Assembly: GCA_003218785.1 (NCBI GenBank)
Contig: QHOM01000052.1
Location: forward strand, 1-11,060
Length of the DNA stretch: 11,060 nt
DNA from: Verrucomicrobiota bacterium
GTDB taxonomy: Bacteria; Verrucomicrobiota; Verrucomicrobiia; Chthoniobacterales; UBA10450
Reading direction: 5' to 3'
Below the pieces are notes generated by a model that did no database searches, was not told the DNA's origin, and saw only the letters and a list, made by a program, of their open reading frames with translations. The position numbers and the translations under genes are program-made. Shown here piece after piece: positions 1 through 8,209 of this stretch; positions within the stretch are counted from its first letter, which is position 1, and each line of letters begins with the position of its first letter.

Positions 1-1613
1 AGAGGCCAAAGCGAGTTGATGCCACCAAGAGGATCGATGACCCCCACATACAAAAACCAGCCCCATGCCGACACTAGCAGCACACTTGAGAAGAGATTCG
101 CGCTCCACGAACGCGTATTGCCAAGCGGACGCCAGAGATTGCCTAAAAAATCTTGAAGCAAAAACCGTCCCACCCGTGTTCCGGCATCAATCGTTGTGAG
201 AATGAACAGAGCCTCAAACATGATTGCGAAGTGGTACCATAGGGCGAGTGCCGTTGGTTTGGCCGAGATTCGCGCGAACATGTGCGCCATACCAACGGCG
301 AAAGTCGGCGCCCCGCCCGCGCGATTGAACATGGTGGATTCCCCGAGATCTGCGGCGAGCCGAGTCATTTGTAGTTCCGTAATCGGAAACCCGGATGCGC
401 TGACTCTTTCGACTACTTCGGCCGGCGTCCCTTTTGAGTTAATCGCAAAGTATTCGCCTGGCTGGAGCACGCAGGCCGCGATCATCGCCATCAAAGCGAC
501 CATCATTTCGGTCACCATTGCGCCATAACCGATACTACGTATTCGCGATTCACGCCTCACCATTTTTGGCGTTGTGCCCGAGGCAATGAGAGAATGGAAA
601 CCTGAAACTGCACCGCAAGCGATCGTGATGCATACAAAAGGAAAGACCGGACCAGCAAATACGAGGCCGCTGCCGTCGATGAATTTTGTGATCGCCGGCA
701 TTTGCAATGTCGGATTGATCAGCAGCACGGCGGTGGCGAGCATCGCAACTGTGCCAAGCTTCAAAAACGTGCTCAGATAATCGCGCGGCGTAAGCAACAT
801 CCACACCGGAAGGATGGAGGCGGCCAGTCCATAAATCATGATCGCCCATGCCAGCCATTTCTGGTCATGTCGAAACCACGCTTCAATCGCGGGAAAGTGC
901 GCCAGGAATTGTCCGCCCCAAACGCCAAACGCCAAGCCGAGCAATCCGAAAATGGTGACCGCCATCACGCTCACTTTTCCCGTGCGCAAGCCAATTCCCA
1001 TGATCAACGCTACCGGTATGGTCATCGCGATGGTGAAAACACCCCATGGACTTTGTGCGAGAGCTTGAACCACGACGAGCGCGAGCACTGCTAGCAAAAT
1101 AATCATGATCGCCAACACACTGATCAGGGCGAGCGCACCGACGCCGCGTCCGATTTCTTCTTTTACCATTTGACCCAGCGTCTTGCCGCCGCGCCGTATC
1201 GACGCGAAAAGGACAATCATATCGTGCACCCCTCCGCCGAGGGTTGCGCCGATCAGAATCCAGAGCGTCCCAGGCAAGAAACCAAACTGCGCTGCTAGCA
1301 CCGGGCCCACCAGTGGCCCCGGACCGGCAATCGCCGCAAAATGATGCCCGAAGACCATCCATCGATTCGTTGGCACATAATCTTTGCTGTCGTTTTGCAG
1401 GATAGCCGGCGTGGTCCGTTCGTCATTGAGCACCAATACTTTTGCTGCCAGCCATTTACTGTAAAAACGGTAGCTGATGCAAAGCGCGCAAAGGCCCGCC
1501 ACGATAATCCAGAGGGCACTGATTTGTTCGCCGCGTGAGAGCGCCAAAATGACGATCGCCCACACCCCCAGCCCCGAAACGGCAAGCCAGAGTAGCTTTT
1601 TCCAGACGCTCAT
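1..1613 (-). CDS. cstA: CstA/BtsT-family peptide (pyruvate) transporter, C-terminus beyond the window
   Basis: Inner-membrane transporter of the carbon starvation CstA family, whose members take up peptides or pyruvate when carbon is short. I translated it by hand: the frame is open from ATG at 1613-1611 to the window edge, giving 537 codons with no break. Family signatures are clear: HHFAAIAGPGPLVGPVLAAQ (about residues 90-109), GGGVHDMIVLFASIRRGGK (126-144), CGAVSGFHSLIASGTTPK (333-350) and FEALFILTTIDAGTRVGRF (466-484). The visible end, GGINSLWPL, is another conserved stretch. Known members are about 700 residues, so roughly 160 residues lie outside. Many hydrophobic helices are visible; residues 5-25 form the first. 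It is divergent from the methyltransferase with 59 bp between starts. No good ribosome binding site precedes the ATG. Peptide versus pyruvate as substrate cannot be decided here. Confidence 0.95.
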   Translation of the reverse strand, partial: MSVWKKLLWLAVSGLGVWAIVILALSRGEQISALWIIVAGLCALCISYRFYSKWLAAKVLVLNDERTTPAILQNDSKDYVPTNRWMVFGHHFAAIAGPGPLVGPVLAAQFGFLPGTLWILIGATLGGGVHDMIVLFASIRRGGKTLGQMVKEEIGRGVGALALISVLAIMIILLAVLALVVVQALAQSPWGVFTIAMTIPVALIMGIGLRTGKVSVMAVTIFGLLGLAFGVWGGQFLAHFPAIEAWFRHDQKWLAWAIMIYGLAASILPVWMLLTPRDYLSTFLKLGTVAMLATAVLLINPTLQMPAITKFIDGSGLVFAGPVFPFVCITIACGAVSGFHSLIASGTTPKMVRRESRIRSIGYGAMVTEMMVALMAMIAACVLQPGEYFAINSKGTPAEVVERVSASGFPITELQMTRLAADLGESTMFNRAGGAPTFAVGMAHMFARISAKPTALALWYHFAIMFEALFILTTIDAGTRVGRFLLQDFLGNLWRPLGNTRSWSANLFSSVLLVSAWGWFLYVGVIDPLGGINSLWP

Positions 1614-1672
1614 GTTGTCGGCAGTTTAATTGAAATTGTTGCGATGCGCTAGAACCTGCGATTTATCTGTAT
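1614..1672. promoter_or_regulatory. Divergent intergenic region between cstA and the methyltransferase gene
   Basis: These 59 bp separate two start codons pointing away from each other, so promoters for both genes must lie here or overlap the coding ends. The region is AT-richer than its flanks. I see no convincing -35/-10 pair and no clear Shine-Dalgarno for either gene. The assignment comes from position only. Confidence 0.35.
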
Positions 1673-2413
1673 ATGCGATTCAGTCACAAGATTAGAAAGC
1701 TTGTAAGCGGCCAGGGATTAGCCAGCGCACGGAAACACACCCTCCGGATTTTTCGGCTGAATCGATTTCCGCTGGAAACAAAGCGCGTTATTGAGACAAT
1801 CGACCCAGCCGCTTTCGAGCAGATTCGCCGGCGGTACGCTGTGGAAAATCCCGGCGAGCATTGGCCGAAGTATCTCGATCTTGACCGCTGGATCAGCATC
1901 AACATTCGGCGGATACGCGAGATCGAACTCGATTTGGCGCGCCGGAGGCATATTCTGGACCTTGGCTGCGGTGCGGGGTATTTTCTCTACATCGCGCAAC
2001 TGCTCGGACATTCCGGAATCGGGCTCGATGTGGACTTCGTGCCGATGTTTTCAGACGTCACTCGTCTCCTTGGAGTTCGTCGTGTAATCCAGCGAATCCG
2101 AGCTTTCGATCCCCTCCCCGATCTCGGCGCAAAGTTCGACCTCGTCACTGCCTTCATGATCTGTTTTAACAACCATAAGCAAACCAATCTTTGGGGCGTG
2201 GCCGAGTGGGAATTTTTCCTCGACGACCTTGCCAGACAGCTTGCGCCGCGCGGCCGCGTCTGGCTCGAGTTAAACCGCGAGTACGACGGAACCTTTTATA
2301 CGCCGGAACTAAAAACATTCTTTCAGCGGCGTGGCGCCATGGTCGACGAACATAAAATAATCTTTACGTCCGGGCTTCCCGCGCCTGCCTTAACTTTGCC
2401 AGTTGCGCGGTAA
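1673..2413 (+). CDS. Class I SAM-dependent methyltransferase, substrate unknown
   Basis: A 246-residue cytosolic protein with a Rossmann-type methyltransferase core. Motif I is HILDLGCGAGYF (residues 93-104), the glycine-rich S-adenosylmethionine loop. The acidic residue that would bind the ribose is in GIGLDVD (115-121). FDLVTAFMICFNNH (155-168) is the strand and loop of motif IV, and RGRVWLELN (193-201) fits the following strand. The first 90 residues are basic and rich in Arg, without a signal peptide or membrane segment. The substrate cannot be read from sequence; overall shape resembles methyltransferases of surface-polysaccharide clusters, but no such cluster is visible. The last 50 bp overlap the 3' end of the convergent valS gene, so the C-terminal residues are encoded antisense to the ValRS tail. 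The start is ATG; a usable upstream ribosome site is not obvious. Confidence 0.85.
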   Translation: MRFSHKIRKLVSGQGLASARKHTLRIFRLNRFPLETKRVIETIDPAAFEQIRRRYAVENPGEHWPKYLDLDRWISINIRRIREIELDLARRRHILDLGCGAGYFLYIAQLLGHSGIGLDVDFVPMFSDVTRLLGVRRVIQRIRAFDPLPDLGAKFDLVTAFMICFNNHKQTNLWGVAEWEFFLDDLARQLAPRGRVWLELNREYDGTFYTPELKTFFQRRGAMVDEHKIIFTSGLPAPALTLPVAR

Positions 2414-5054
2414 AATCTTTTAGACGTCGTCGATGCTCTTCGACGACCGCTTTGGGAGCGCGGTCGACAAAGGATCTGTTTTTCAACTTGCCCTCGACTT
2501 TTCGCAACTCGCTTCCGATCTTTGCAATTTCCTTATCCAGCCTTTCTTCCTCCCCTGCTTTGTCCGCCGCGGTAATGGCCAAGAAAATCTCGCCGAGCGG
2601 TGTGACCGCGACAGGATTGCTAGCCTTCGGTTGGTACTTCCGATCCAATGTTATTTCTTCGGCATTTAACAGCCGCCCGATGGTCGGAATTTCGGTCGAA
2701 ATCGCTTTCTCATTTGTGCGTAAAATAAAACGTAACTTCTTGTTGGATGGAAGCTTGACTTCCGATCGGAGATTACGTCCAGCTTGGACCGTCCGGTAAA
2801 TATTCGAAACCAGCCGTCGCTTGCGCATTAGATCGACATCCTCTAAAGGCGTTCGGGCGGGCGGCAGCGCGAATTGAATTGAATCATTTCCCAAACCGAG
2901 CACCGACCAAAGCTCCTCCGTGATGTGCGGCATGAACGGATGGAGCAAGCGCAGAAACGTCGAGAGTACAATGTCCATCACGGCCAATGCGGATCTCTTT
3001 CCCGCTTCGTTGTCAGCGAAGATATCTGTTTTCGCGGCTTCGACGAACCAGTCGCAATAGTCGCGCCAGAAAAAATCGTAAAGACGTTGTGCGACTGCAT
3101 TGAATTGATAGTCACGATAACCTGCATCGATTGCGTCGATCGTCTCGTTCAGGCGCGCCAGAACGTCGATCGCATAGATAGACAATTGTTGACTGTCGAT
3201 GCTTGGCACGGCATCGCTCGGACCATGCATTTGCCGAAAGCGAGCAGCGTTCCAAAGTTTGGTCGCGAAGTTGCGCCCTTCTTCGATTTGCTTTTCATCA
3301 AAGCGGATGTCCTGGCCGCTTGGCGCAATGCGCATGAGACCAAACCGCAAGCCATCCGCGCCATACTTGTCGATCAGCTCAAGCGGATCGGGCGAGTTAC
3401 CGAGCGACTTTGACATCTTGCGACCCTCCTTGTCGCGGATCAACCCCGTGAAATAAACATCGCGAAATGGGATGTTCTCTTCGGCGCGGTCGGATTTTCC
3501 CGGCTTAAATTCGAGGCCAGCGATGATCATTCGAGCGACCCAAAAGAAAATAATGTCCGGTGCGGTCACAAGCACGCTGGTCGGATAAAATTTCTTCCGC
3601 GTCTCTTCATCCATGGTTTCGTAGGCCCAAAGCCAAGACGAAAACCACGTGTCGAGCGTGTCGGGATCTTGCGTCCAGTTTTCGCCCGGCGACTCAATCT
3701 GGACACGAACATCCCCTTCCGTTGTAGCGACAGCCGTGTCGGCTGTGCCCCTTGATTTTGCAGGCGACACGCCTGCCTCTACAGATTTGGATTTCGGATA
3801 CCAGGCCGGTATCCGGTGCCCCCACCAGATCTGGCGGCTAATGCACCAGTCCCGAATTTTCTCCAGCCACTGCGCGTAAACTCTTTCCCAATGTGCAGGG
3901 AAGAAGCGGATAAGATGGTCATCCACCACGGCCAGAGCTTTCTTCGTCTTCGGATAGCGCAGGAACCATTGTTCGCTGATCCGCGGCTCGATCGGCACGT
4001 CACTTCGTTGGCTGAATCCGACATTGTTTTCGTATGCCTCCGTTTTCGAAAGGAGACCTTTTTTCTCTAATAATTCAGCCGCTTTTTTGCGCGCCTCGAA
4101 TCGATCGAGGCCGTCCAACTCCGGAACGGCCGGACAATTGATTTTCCCATCAGGATACAAAACATCGACGACTGGAAGGTTATGGCGCTGTCCAATCTCG
4201 AAATCGAGTGTGTCATGGGCGGGCGTAACTTTCAAAACGCCTGTGCCGAACTCGGGATCGATCGCTTCGTCGGCGATGATCGGAAGTTTTTTGCGCGCGA
4301 GCGGACGCCAGGCATCTTTGCCGACCAGATCAACATAGCGCTTATCGCCGGGATGAACTGCCACGGCTGTATCGGCCATGATCGTTTCCGGCCGAGTGGT
4401 CGCGACTTCAATGAAACGTCCGGGCTCTTCCGCGATTTCATAGCGAACGTAGTAAAGGTTTCCCTTCTGCGATTTGGAAATGACTTCCTCATCGGAGAGC
4501 GCAGTCTGCGCCGCCGGGTCCCAATTAATCATCCGACGCCCGCGGTAGATTAATCCTTTGCGGTAAAGATCAACGAAAACCTTTTGAACAGCCCGAACGT
4601 AAGCATCATCCAGCGTATAGCGTTGCCGCGACCAGTCGCACGAGCATCCTAGTCGTTTCAGTTGTTCGATGATGATGCTGCCATGTTTATTCTGCCAATC
4701 CACCATGCGACGCAGGAATTCCTCACGACCCAGATCGTGGCGCGTTACTCCTTCATTTTTGCGCAGCCACTTTTCGACTGCTGTTTGGGTGGCAATACCC
4801 GCGTGATCGGTCCCCGGCAGCCAGAGTACCTCGAAGCCCTGCATTCGCGCGCGTCGGGAAAGGATGTCTTGGATGGTGTTGTTTAAAACGTGACCGAGCG
4901 TGAGCACGCCCGTGATATTCGGTGGCGGGATTACGATTGAGAATGGTGGCTTCGGCGAAGCGGGATTGGCGGTAAAATAGCCCTCCGCGAGCCAGCGCGC
5001 ATACCATTTTTCTTCAACGGCTTGCCGTTCGTAAGCCTTGGAAAGTTCTGCCAT
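2364..5054 (-). CDS. valS: Valine--tRNA ligase (ValRS) carrying an in-frame repeat-encoded peptide
   Basis: Charges tRNA-Val with valine and edits mischarged threonine; essential, cytosolic, class I synthetase. The 896 residues match the usual length. PPPNITGVLTLGHVLN (43-58) holds the HIGH-type signature. The CP1 editing domain is shown by TTRPETIMADTAVAVHP and GVLKVTPAHDTLDFEIG. WWGHRIPAWY and DTLDTWFSS flank a variable loop. GRKMSKSLGN contains KMSKS at 546-550. The tail is the charged coiled coil typical of ValRS. In the variable loop, residues 424-444 (VEAGVSPAK ... GTADTAVAT) are encoded exactly by a paired-hairpin repeat also found twice outside genes in this window. The frame stays open through it and both catalytic motifs are intact, so the enzyme is probably active. 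ATG at 5054 precedes the normal ValRS N-terminus; I see no strong Shine-Dalgarno. Confidence 0.98.
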   Translation of the reverse strand: MAELSKAYERQAVEEKWYARWLAEGYFTANPASPKPPFSIVIPPPNITGVLTLGHVLNNTIQDILSRRARMQGFEVLWLPGTDHAGIATQTAVEKWLRKNEGVTRHDLGREEFLRRMVDWQNKHGSIIIEQLKRLGCSCDWSRQRYTLDDAYVRAVQKVFVDLYRKGLIYRGRRMINWDPAAQTALSDEEVISKSQKGNLYYVRYEIAEEPGRFIEVATTRPETIMADTAVAVHPGDKRYVDLVGKDAWRPLARKKLPIIADEAIDPEFGTGVLKVTPAHDTLDFEIGQRHNLPVVDVLYPDGKINCPAVPELDGLDRFEARKKAAELLEKKGLLSKTEAYENNVGFSQRSDVPIEPRISEQWFLRYPKTKKALAVVDDHLIRFFPAHWERVYAQWLEKIRDWCISRQIWWGHRIPAWYPKSKSVEAGVSPAKSRGTADTAVATTEGDVRVQIESPGENWTQDPDTLDTWFSSWLWAYETMDEETRKKFYPTSVLVTAPDIIFFWVARMIIAGLEFKPGKSDRAEENIPFRDVYFTGLIRDKEGRKMSKSLGNSPDPLELIDKYGADGLRFGLMRIAPSGQDIRFDEKQIEEGRNFATKLWNAARFRQMHGPSDAVPSIDSQQLSIYAIDVLARLNETIDAIDAGYRDYQFNAVAQRLYDFFWRDYCDWFVEAAKTDIFADNEAGKRSALAVMDIVLSTFLRLLHPFMPHITEELWSVLGLGNDSIQFALPPARTPLEDVDLMRKRRLVSNIYRTVQAGRNLRSEVKLPSNKKLRFILRTNEKAISTEIPTIGRLLNAEEITLDRKYQPKASNPVAVTPLGEIFLAITAADKAGEEERLDKEIAKIGSELRKVEGKLKNRSFVDRAPKAVVEEHRRRLKDFTAQLAKLRQAREART
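3723..3783. repeat. REPIN-like paired-hairpin element inside valS (copy A)
   Basis: 61 bp bounded by TGTAG (3723-3727) and CTACA (3779-3783). Hairpin 1 has arms ACAGCCG (3730-3736) and CGGCTGT (3740-3746) around loop TGT. Hairpin 2 has arms GCAGGCG (3760-3766) and CGCCTGC (3770-3776) around loop ACA. The spacer is 13 nt. Its right half is identical over 25 bp (3760-3784) to copy B (9720-9744). A GTAG head followed by a palindrome, in two inverted units, is the known layout of REP sequences paired as REPINs. It sits in the valS coding region on the opposite strand and is translated. Confidence 0.85.
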
Positions 5055-5225
5055 CGGGCAATCATCGAAGAGGGAGCAGCAATTGCAAGAATGACGGAGA
5101 CGGTGTCAGGCGGCTATCTTTGTTCTATTGCTTCGAAGAACGGTTGGCCAGGCTTTTGGATTAGCGAGGCGGCGAGACTGCAGCCGCTTTCGGATTGCCC
5201 CCAGGTTTCTGAGATTGCTGCGCGA

Positions 5226-6653
5226 TTACTGCGCTTTAGTCTCCGGGAGCTTGAAGCCGACATAAGTGCCAGCGCTGATTCCGAGCAGACCAAGCAACGT
5301 CGCACTGAACTCCGGCATCGCCGGTTCATTGTAAACATTTGCGACAAACATTATTCCCAGGATGAGTGTCCAAACAAAGATCTGGAAGCGGTGAAAGCTG
5401 ATCAAGTTGTTTTCCGCGAGCAGATCATACATTACCCCTTTCCATGTCGGCCATGCGAAGTAGGCACTTTGCCAGCGATAATTCGCCAACCGTTCCCGCA
5501 CCTCATTCTGCTGCTGCTCATTGTCGTCCAGCACCTGCTTGTCCGACGAAGATATTAAAGTGCGTGCTTTCTGTAGCGCCTCCAGCTCTTTCTGGGTGTC
5601 GGCTCGCAGTCTCTTCAGCTCCGCCAACACTTCGAGATGTGGCCGCGTGACATCGACGATCGGCTGGTTGCCGGAAGAGCCCGACGGAACTGGTTTGGCT
5701 GCGTCGACAAAGGCGGAGCCCAATGCCGTGCCAGCACTAATCCCGATCAACGCCAGCACCGAGGTATTAAGCGTATCCATGTCACCGGTCACGATCCACA
5801 GAAAGAAATAGGAGGCGATCACGGGAAAAACCAGAACGCCATCTGTCCGCGTGCCAGGCTGTAAGGCCTCTGACCATCTGGTCGGCGTGGCGCGGCTGCA
5901 TCGCGAATAATATGGGTGTACCGGGCCAGCGCGAGAAAGGCGATCAACGCTCCAAGAATAACGATCAAGCCGAAAGCGGTGCGAAACTTCGGAATGATCG
6001 TCAAATAAAACTGTTGATCCTCTCCGGTAACTTTGTCGAGAGTCAGCTCCGAAGGGATTTCCTCGCCACTGCTGAATCCCGCCGACACGATTACTCTGCG
6101 GTTGAGGACCGGTTGGTTGAGCACGTGTGACCACCCGGGCTTCGAGCTGTCATTGCGGACGAGGGAAAAACCGACGGTCGTAACTTTATATTCGGCGGGA
6201 GGCGATCCATCCTTTCCTTTGCCCGTCCATTGATTCGGTATCCAGTCATACGAGTAAATTGGCGAAACCCCCTGCAGCGGGAAATGATCGAGATAAAGTA
6301 TGAGATCCTTTATCTCGTGATTGTCGGGTTTCTTCTCGAGAGAATTCACCCAATCCTTGAAATTAATAATATCGACCCAAATCTGGTCGCCGCGTTGCAC
6401 ATAAGTTTGGTTTGACGTGTCGTTGTTCCGTCCAATTGTGCACTCCCACCCTGCGTACGGAAGGAGGCACGGGCGTTTGTGAGGGCGTTGGTGAGATTCC
6501 GGCTGTGCCTGTCGCGGCAGGCGTTGCCGAAGGCATGGGCGTTTCCTCTGCTCCCAGCAACTCGGACGGAAACTGGAAAGCCAGTGCGCAGAAACCAATT
6601 AGGAATGGCAGAGATAGACTCAGGCGTTGCTGTTCATCAGGACCTTCGATCAG
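5226..6653 (-). pseudogene. Multi-pass membrane protein gene with two compensating frameshifts
   Basis: No family I can name. The meaningful translation changes frame twice. The N-terminal part (6653 to about 6465) reads as a signal peptide, LSLSLPFLIGFCALAF, then a Thr/Pro-rich linker (TPAATGTAGISPTPSQTP). Around 6441-6465 the sense moves to another frame (ECTIGRNNDTSNQTYV...), a soluble domain of about 170 residues, then a membrane helix (FGLIVILGALIAFLALA). At a T5 run (5826-5830 on the plus strand as A5) it returns to the first frame: MAFWFF then PVIASYFFLWIVTGD. Then come LIGISAGTALG, a coiled coil (EVLAELKRLRADTQKELEAL), a last helix (VWTLILGIMF) and a second copy of the motif, LLGISAGTYVGFK. 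No ATG is found for the N-terminal frame; CTG at 6653 or 6623 are the candidates. Either the gene is broken or the sequence carries two indel errors; neighbouring long genes show none. Confidence 0.65.
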
Positions 6654-6905
6654 TTAGCTTCGGTCATATCTTTTTCCCGGACTCCGTTGAAAGCAGTCAT
6701 GAATAAAGAGAAGCCCTTTACTCTCCACAAGATGACTGACTTATTTGTCTCGTCAGCCATACGGCAAGCATGCATCGGTGGACTGCATAATGACAAGTGC
6801 TTTTATCGACTGGTTCTGGGATTCGGCGGCGGGCTTTTCCGGTTGCAAGCTCGGCGACACAATCGGCGCTTGCGGGCCGGCTGACACGCCGTCACGTTGT
6901 GGTGC
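6654..6905. other. Divergent intergenic region, no gene recognised
   Basis: This stretch lies between the start of the broken membrane protein gene and the small ORF before murI. Open frames across it give protein without recognisable features. It should hold the promoter driving murI and the one driving the membrane protein gene, but I see no convincing promoter pair, terminator hairpin or RNA motif. The piece GGCTGACACGCC (near 6879-6890) recalls the hairpin cores of the paired repeats but lacks the paired stem and the CTACA end. Confidence 0.3.
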
Positions 6906-6911
6906 ATGCAG

Positions 6912-6986
6912 ATGATCAGAAATTTCCTCGCCCTCAGTTTTCTAGCGGCGGTCCCTTCCCTTGGCGAGGCTGGCGATGCCGATTAG
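6912..6986 (+). CDS. 24-residue hydrophobic ORF abutting murI, possible leader peptide
   Basis: A short ORF with ATG at 6912 (another in-frame ATG at 6906) reading MIRNFLALSFLAAVPSLGEA and four more residues. The N-terminus has a positive charge, then a hydrophobic core and small residues, like a secretion signal. Its TAG stop (6984-6986) is directly followed by the murI ATG, so ribosomes ending here could restart on murI, which lacks a well-placed Shine-Dalgarno of its own. It could equally be a chance ORF or the remnant of a secreted protein gene. No homologue is known to me. Confidence 0.3.
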   Translation: MIRNFLALSFLAAVPSLGEAGDAD

Positions 6987-7805
6987 ATGGACGAAAGGCC
7001 GATCGGTGTTTTTGATTCCGGAATTGGCGGCCTGACGGTTGTTAAGGCGCTGCGCGACCTGCTGCCTGACGAAAAGATTTTTTACCTCGGTGACACGGCA
7101 CGCGTCCCATACGGCGGAAAAAGTGCCATTACCGTTGAGCGCTACAGCCTCGAGATCGCCGACATGCTCATCGAAGAAAACGCAAAAATCGTCGTGGTGG
7201 CGTGCAATACCGCTTCTTCCCTGGCTTTGCCGAAACTGGAAAAACATCTTCCGGTGGCGGTTACTGGCGTTATTCGGCCTGGCGCGAGAGCGGCGGTCGC
7301 CGCCACTCGCAACGACCACATCGGAGTGATCGGAACGCGCGCAACGATCAAAAGCGGCGCATACGAACGCGAATTGCGTGCCTTGAATCCTGACATTCGG
7401 ATTTCAGTGCGCGCTTGCCCATTGCTCGTTCCGCTAATTGAGGAGGCCTGGCTGGATGATGAGCTCACGGATCGCGTGATCGTTCGTTACCTTGAACCGC
7501 TCGTGCGGGAAGGGATCGACACGCTCGTGCTTGGTTGTACGCATTATCCACTGCTGATCGACGCACTTTCTCGTGCGCTCGGCGAGAGGGTGAAACTGGT
7601 AGATTCGGCTCGCAACTGTGCGACTGCCGTACAAGAACTTTTGGATCGACAACAATTGCGCGCGCCATTGGGAACTTCGGGTGGTTTGGAAATCGCGCTA
7701 ACCGATGCCCCTGACAATTTTCTGCGCGTGGCCCGCGAGGCGCTGCAACTGGAGATCGGCGAGGTCCAATTACGCGAAGTCTTACACGGCGCGGCGAAGT
7801 TGTAG
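6987..7805 (+). CDS. murI: Glutamate racemase
   Basis: Interconverts L- and D-glutamate, supplying D-Glu for peptidoglycan precursors; cytosolic, cofactor-independent. The 272 residues match the family. The N-terminus IGVFDSGIGGLTV (6-18) carries the conserved Asp10-Ser11. LGDTARVPYGGKS follows at 34-46. The catalytic cysteine pair is Cys73 in VACNTAS and Cys184 in LGCTHYPLL, with His186 beside the second. The start at 6987 fits the family's usual short lead before the FDSG motif; the upstream stop TAG touches this ATG. The stop codon TAG (7803-7805) is the GTAG head of a paired-hairpin repeat, so the last residues, AAKL, end exactly at the repeat. The next gene, mmcQ, is convergent. Confidence 0.97.
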   Translation: MDERPIGVFDSGIGGLTVVKALRDLLPDEKIFYLGDTARVPYGGKSAITVERYSLEIADMLIEENAKIVVVACNTASSLALPKLEKHLPVAVTGVIRPGARAAVAATRNDHIGVIGTRATIKSGAYERELRALNPDIRISVRACPLLVPLIEEAWLDDELTDRVIVRYLEPLVREGIDTLVLGCTHYPLLIDALSRALGERVKLVDSARNCATAVQELLDRQQLRAPLGTSGGLEIALTDAPDNFLRVAREALQLEIGEVQLREVLHGAAKL

Positions 7806-7863
7806 AGGCGCTTGTGCCAAGCGCCTAAATTATAAGCAAGCGGCTGACACAGCCGCCTCTACA
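7801..7863. repeat. REPIN-like paired-hairpin element at the murI/mmcQ junction (copy C)
   Basis: 63 bp bounded by TGTAG (7801-7805) and CTACA (7859-7863). Hairpin 1 has 9-bp arms AGGCGCTTG (7806-7814) and CAAGCGCCT (7818-7826) around loop TGC. Hairpin 2 has arms GCGGCTG (7840-7846) and CAGCCGC (7850-7856) around loop ACA. The spacer is 13 nt and AT-rich. The TAG at each end, one on each strand, is the stop codon of the flanking gene. The element occupies the whole junction, so it may also act as a transcript end or 3' stabiliser for both genes. Confidence 0.85.
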
Positions 7864-8209
7864 ACGATTGTCGGCGCATCTTCCTTGGCAGTTTCTGCGC
7901 CACAAGCTCGTACGAGTGATCAATCATTTTGCGCAACTCCGTGTCTGGAATTCCACTGTCGAGCTCGACCGTGTTCCAATGTTTTTTGTTCATGTGATAG
8001 CCGGGACGGACTTGCTCGTATCGATCGCGCAATTCGAGAGCCAAGTCCGGATCACATTTCAAATTCGCCGTCGCTGGGACTTCATCGAGTGGCGCGAGCG
8101 CGAATATTTTACCGGCCACCTTAAAAACGAGAACGTCTTCTCCGAACGGTGTGCTCTCGATTGCAGCGAGCTTGCTAAGGCAGTAATCGCGGAAGGTTTC
8201 CAGATCCAT
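7859..8209 (-). CDS. MmcQ/YjbR family protein
   Basis: A 116-residue cytosolic protein of the MmcQ/YjbR family, a small fold described as DNA-binding-like; its biological role is not established. The diagnostic block runs NLKCDPDLALELRDRYEQV, then RPGYHMNKKHWNTV, and MIDHSYELV follows. I start at ATG 8209-8207, which shares one base with the glyS stop (TGATG), so translation is probably coupled to glyS. A TTG one codon upstream is less likely. The stop TAG (7861-7859) lies in the end of the paired-hairpin repeat, giving the C-terminus RRQSL. It is the last gene of a minus-strand pair with glyS. Confidence 0.9.
   Translation of the reverse strand: MDLETFRDYCLSKLAAIESTPFGEDVLVFKVAGKIFALAPLDEVPATANLKCDPDLALELRDRYEQVRPGYHMNKKHWNTVELDSGIPDTELRKMIDHSYELVAQKLPRKMRRQSL

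Noticed and set aside
883..1585. Arg-rich minus-strand ORFs within cstA
   Set aside because: They are out of frame with the intact CstA reading, which carries all family motifs and simply lacks a stop because it leaves the window.
5165..5190. GCGGC...GCCGC hairpin after the membrane protein gene as a terminator
   Set aside because: Only five pairs with a large loop and no T-run in the direction of transcription.
6876..6900. Fourth paired-hairpin element before murI
   Set aside because: Only the core GGCTGACAC resembles the family; no TGTAG or CTACA end and no paired stem.
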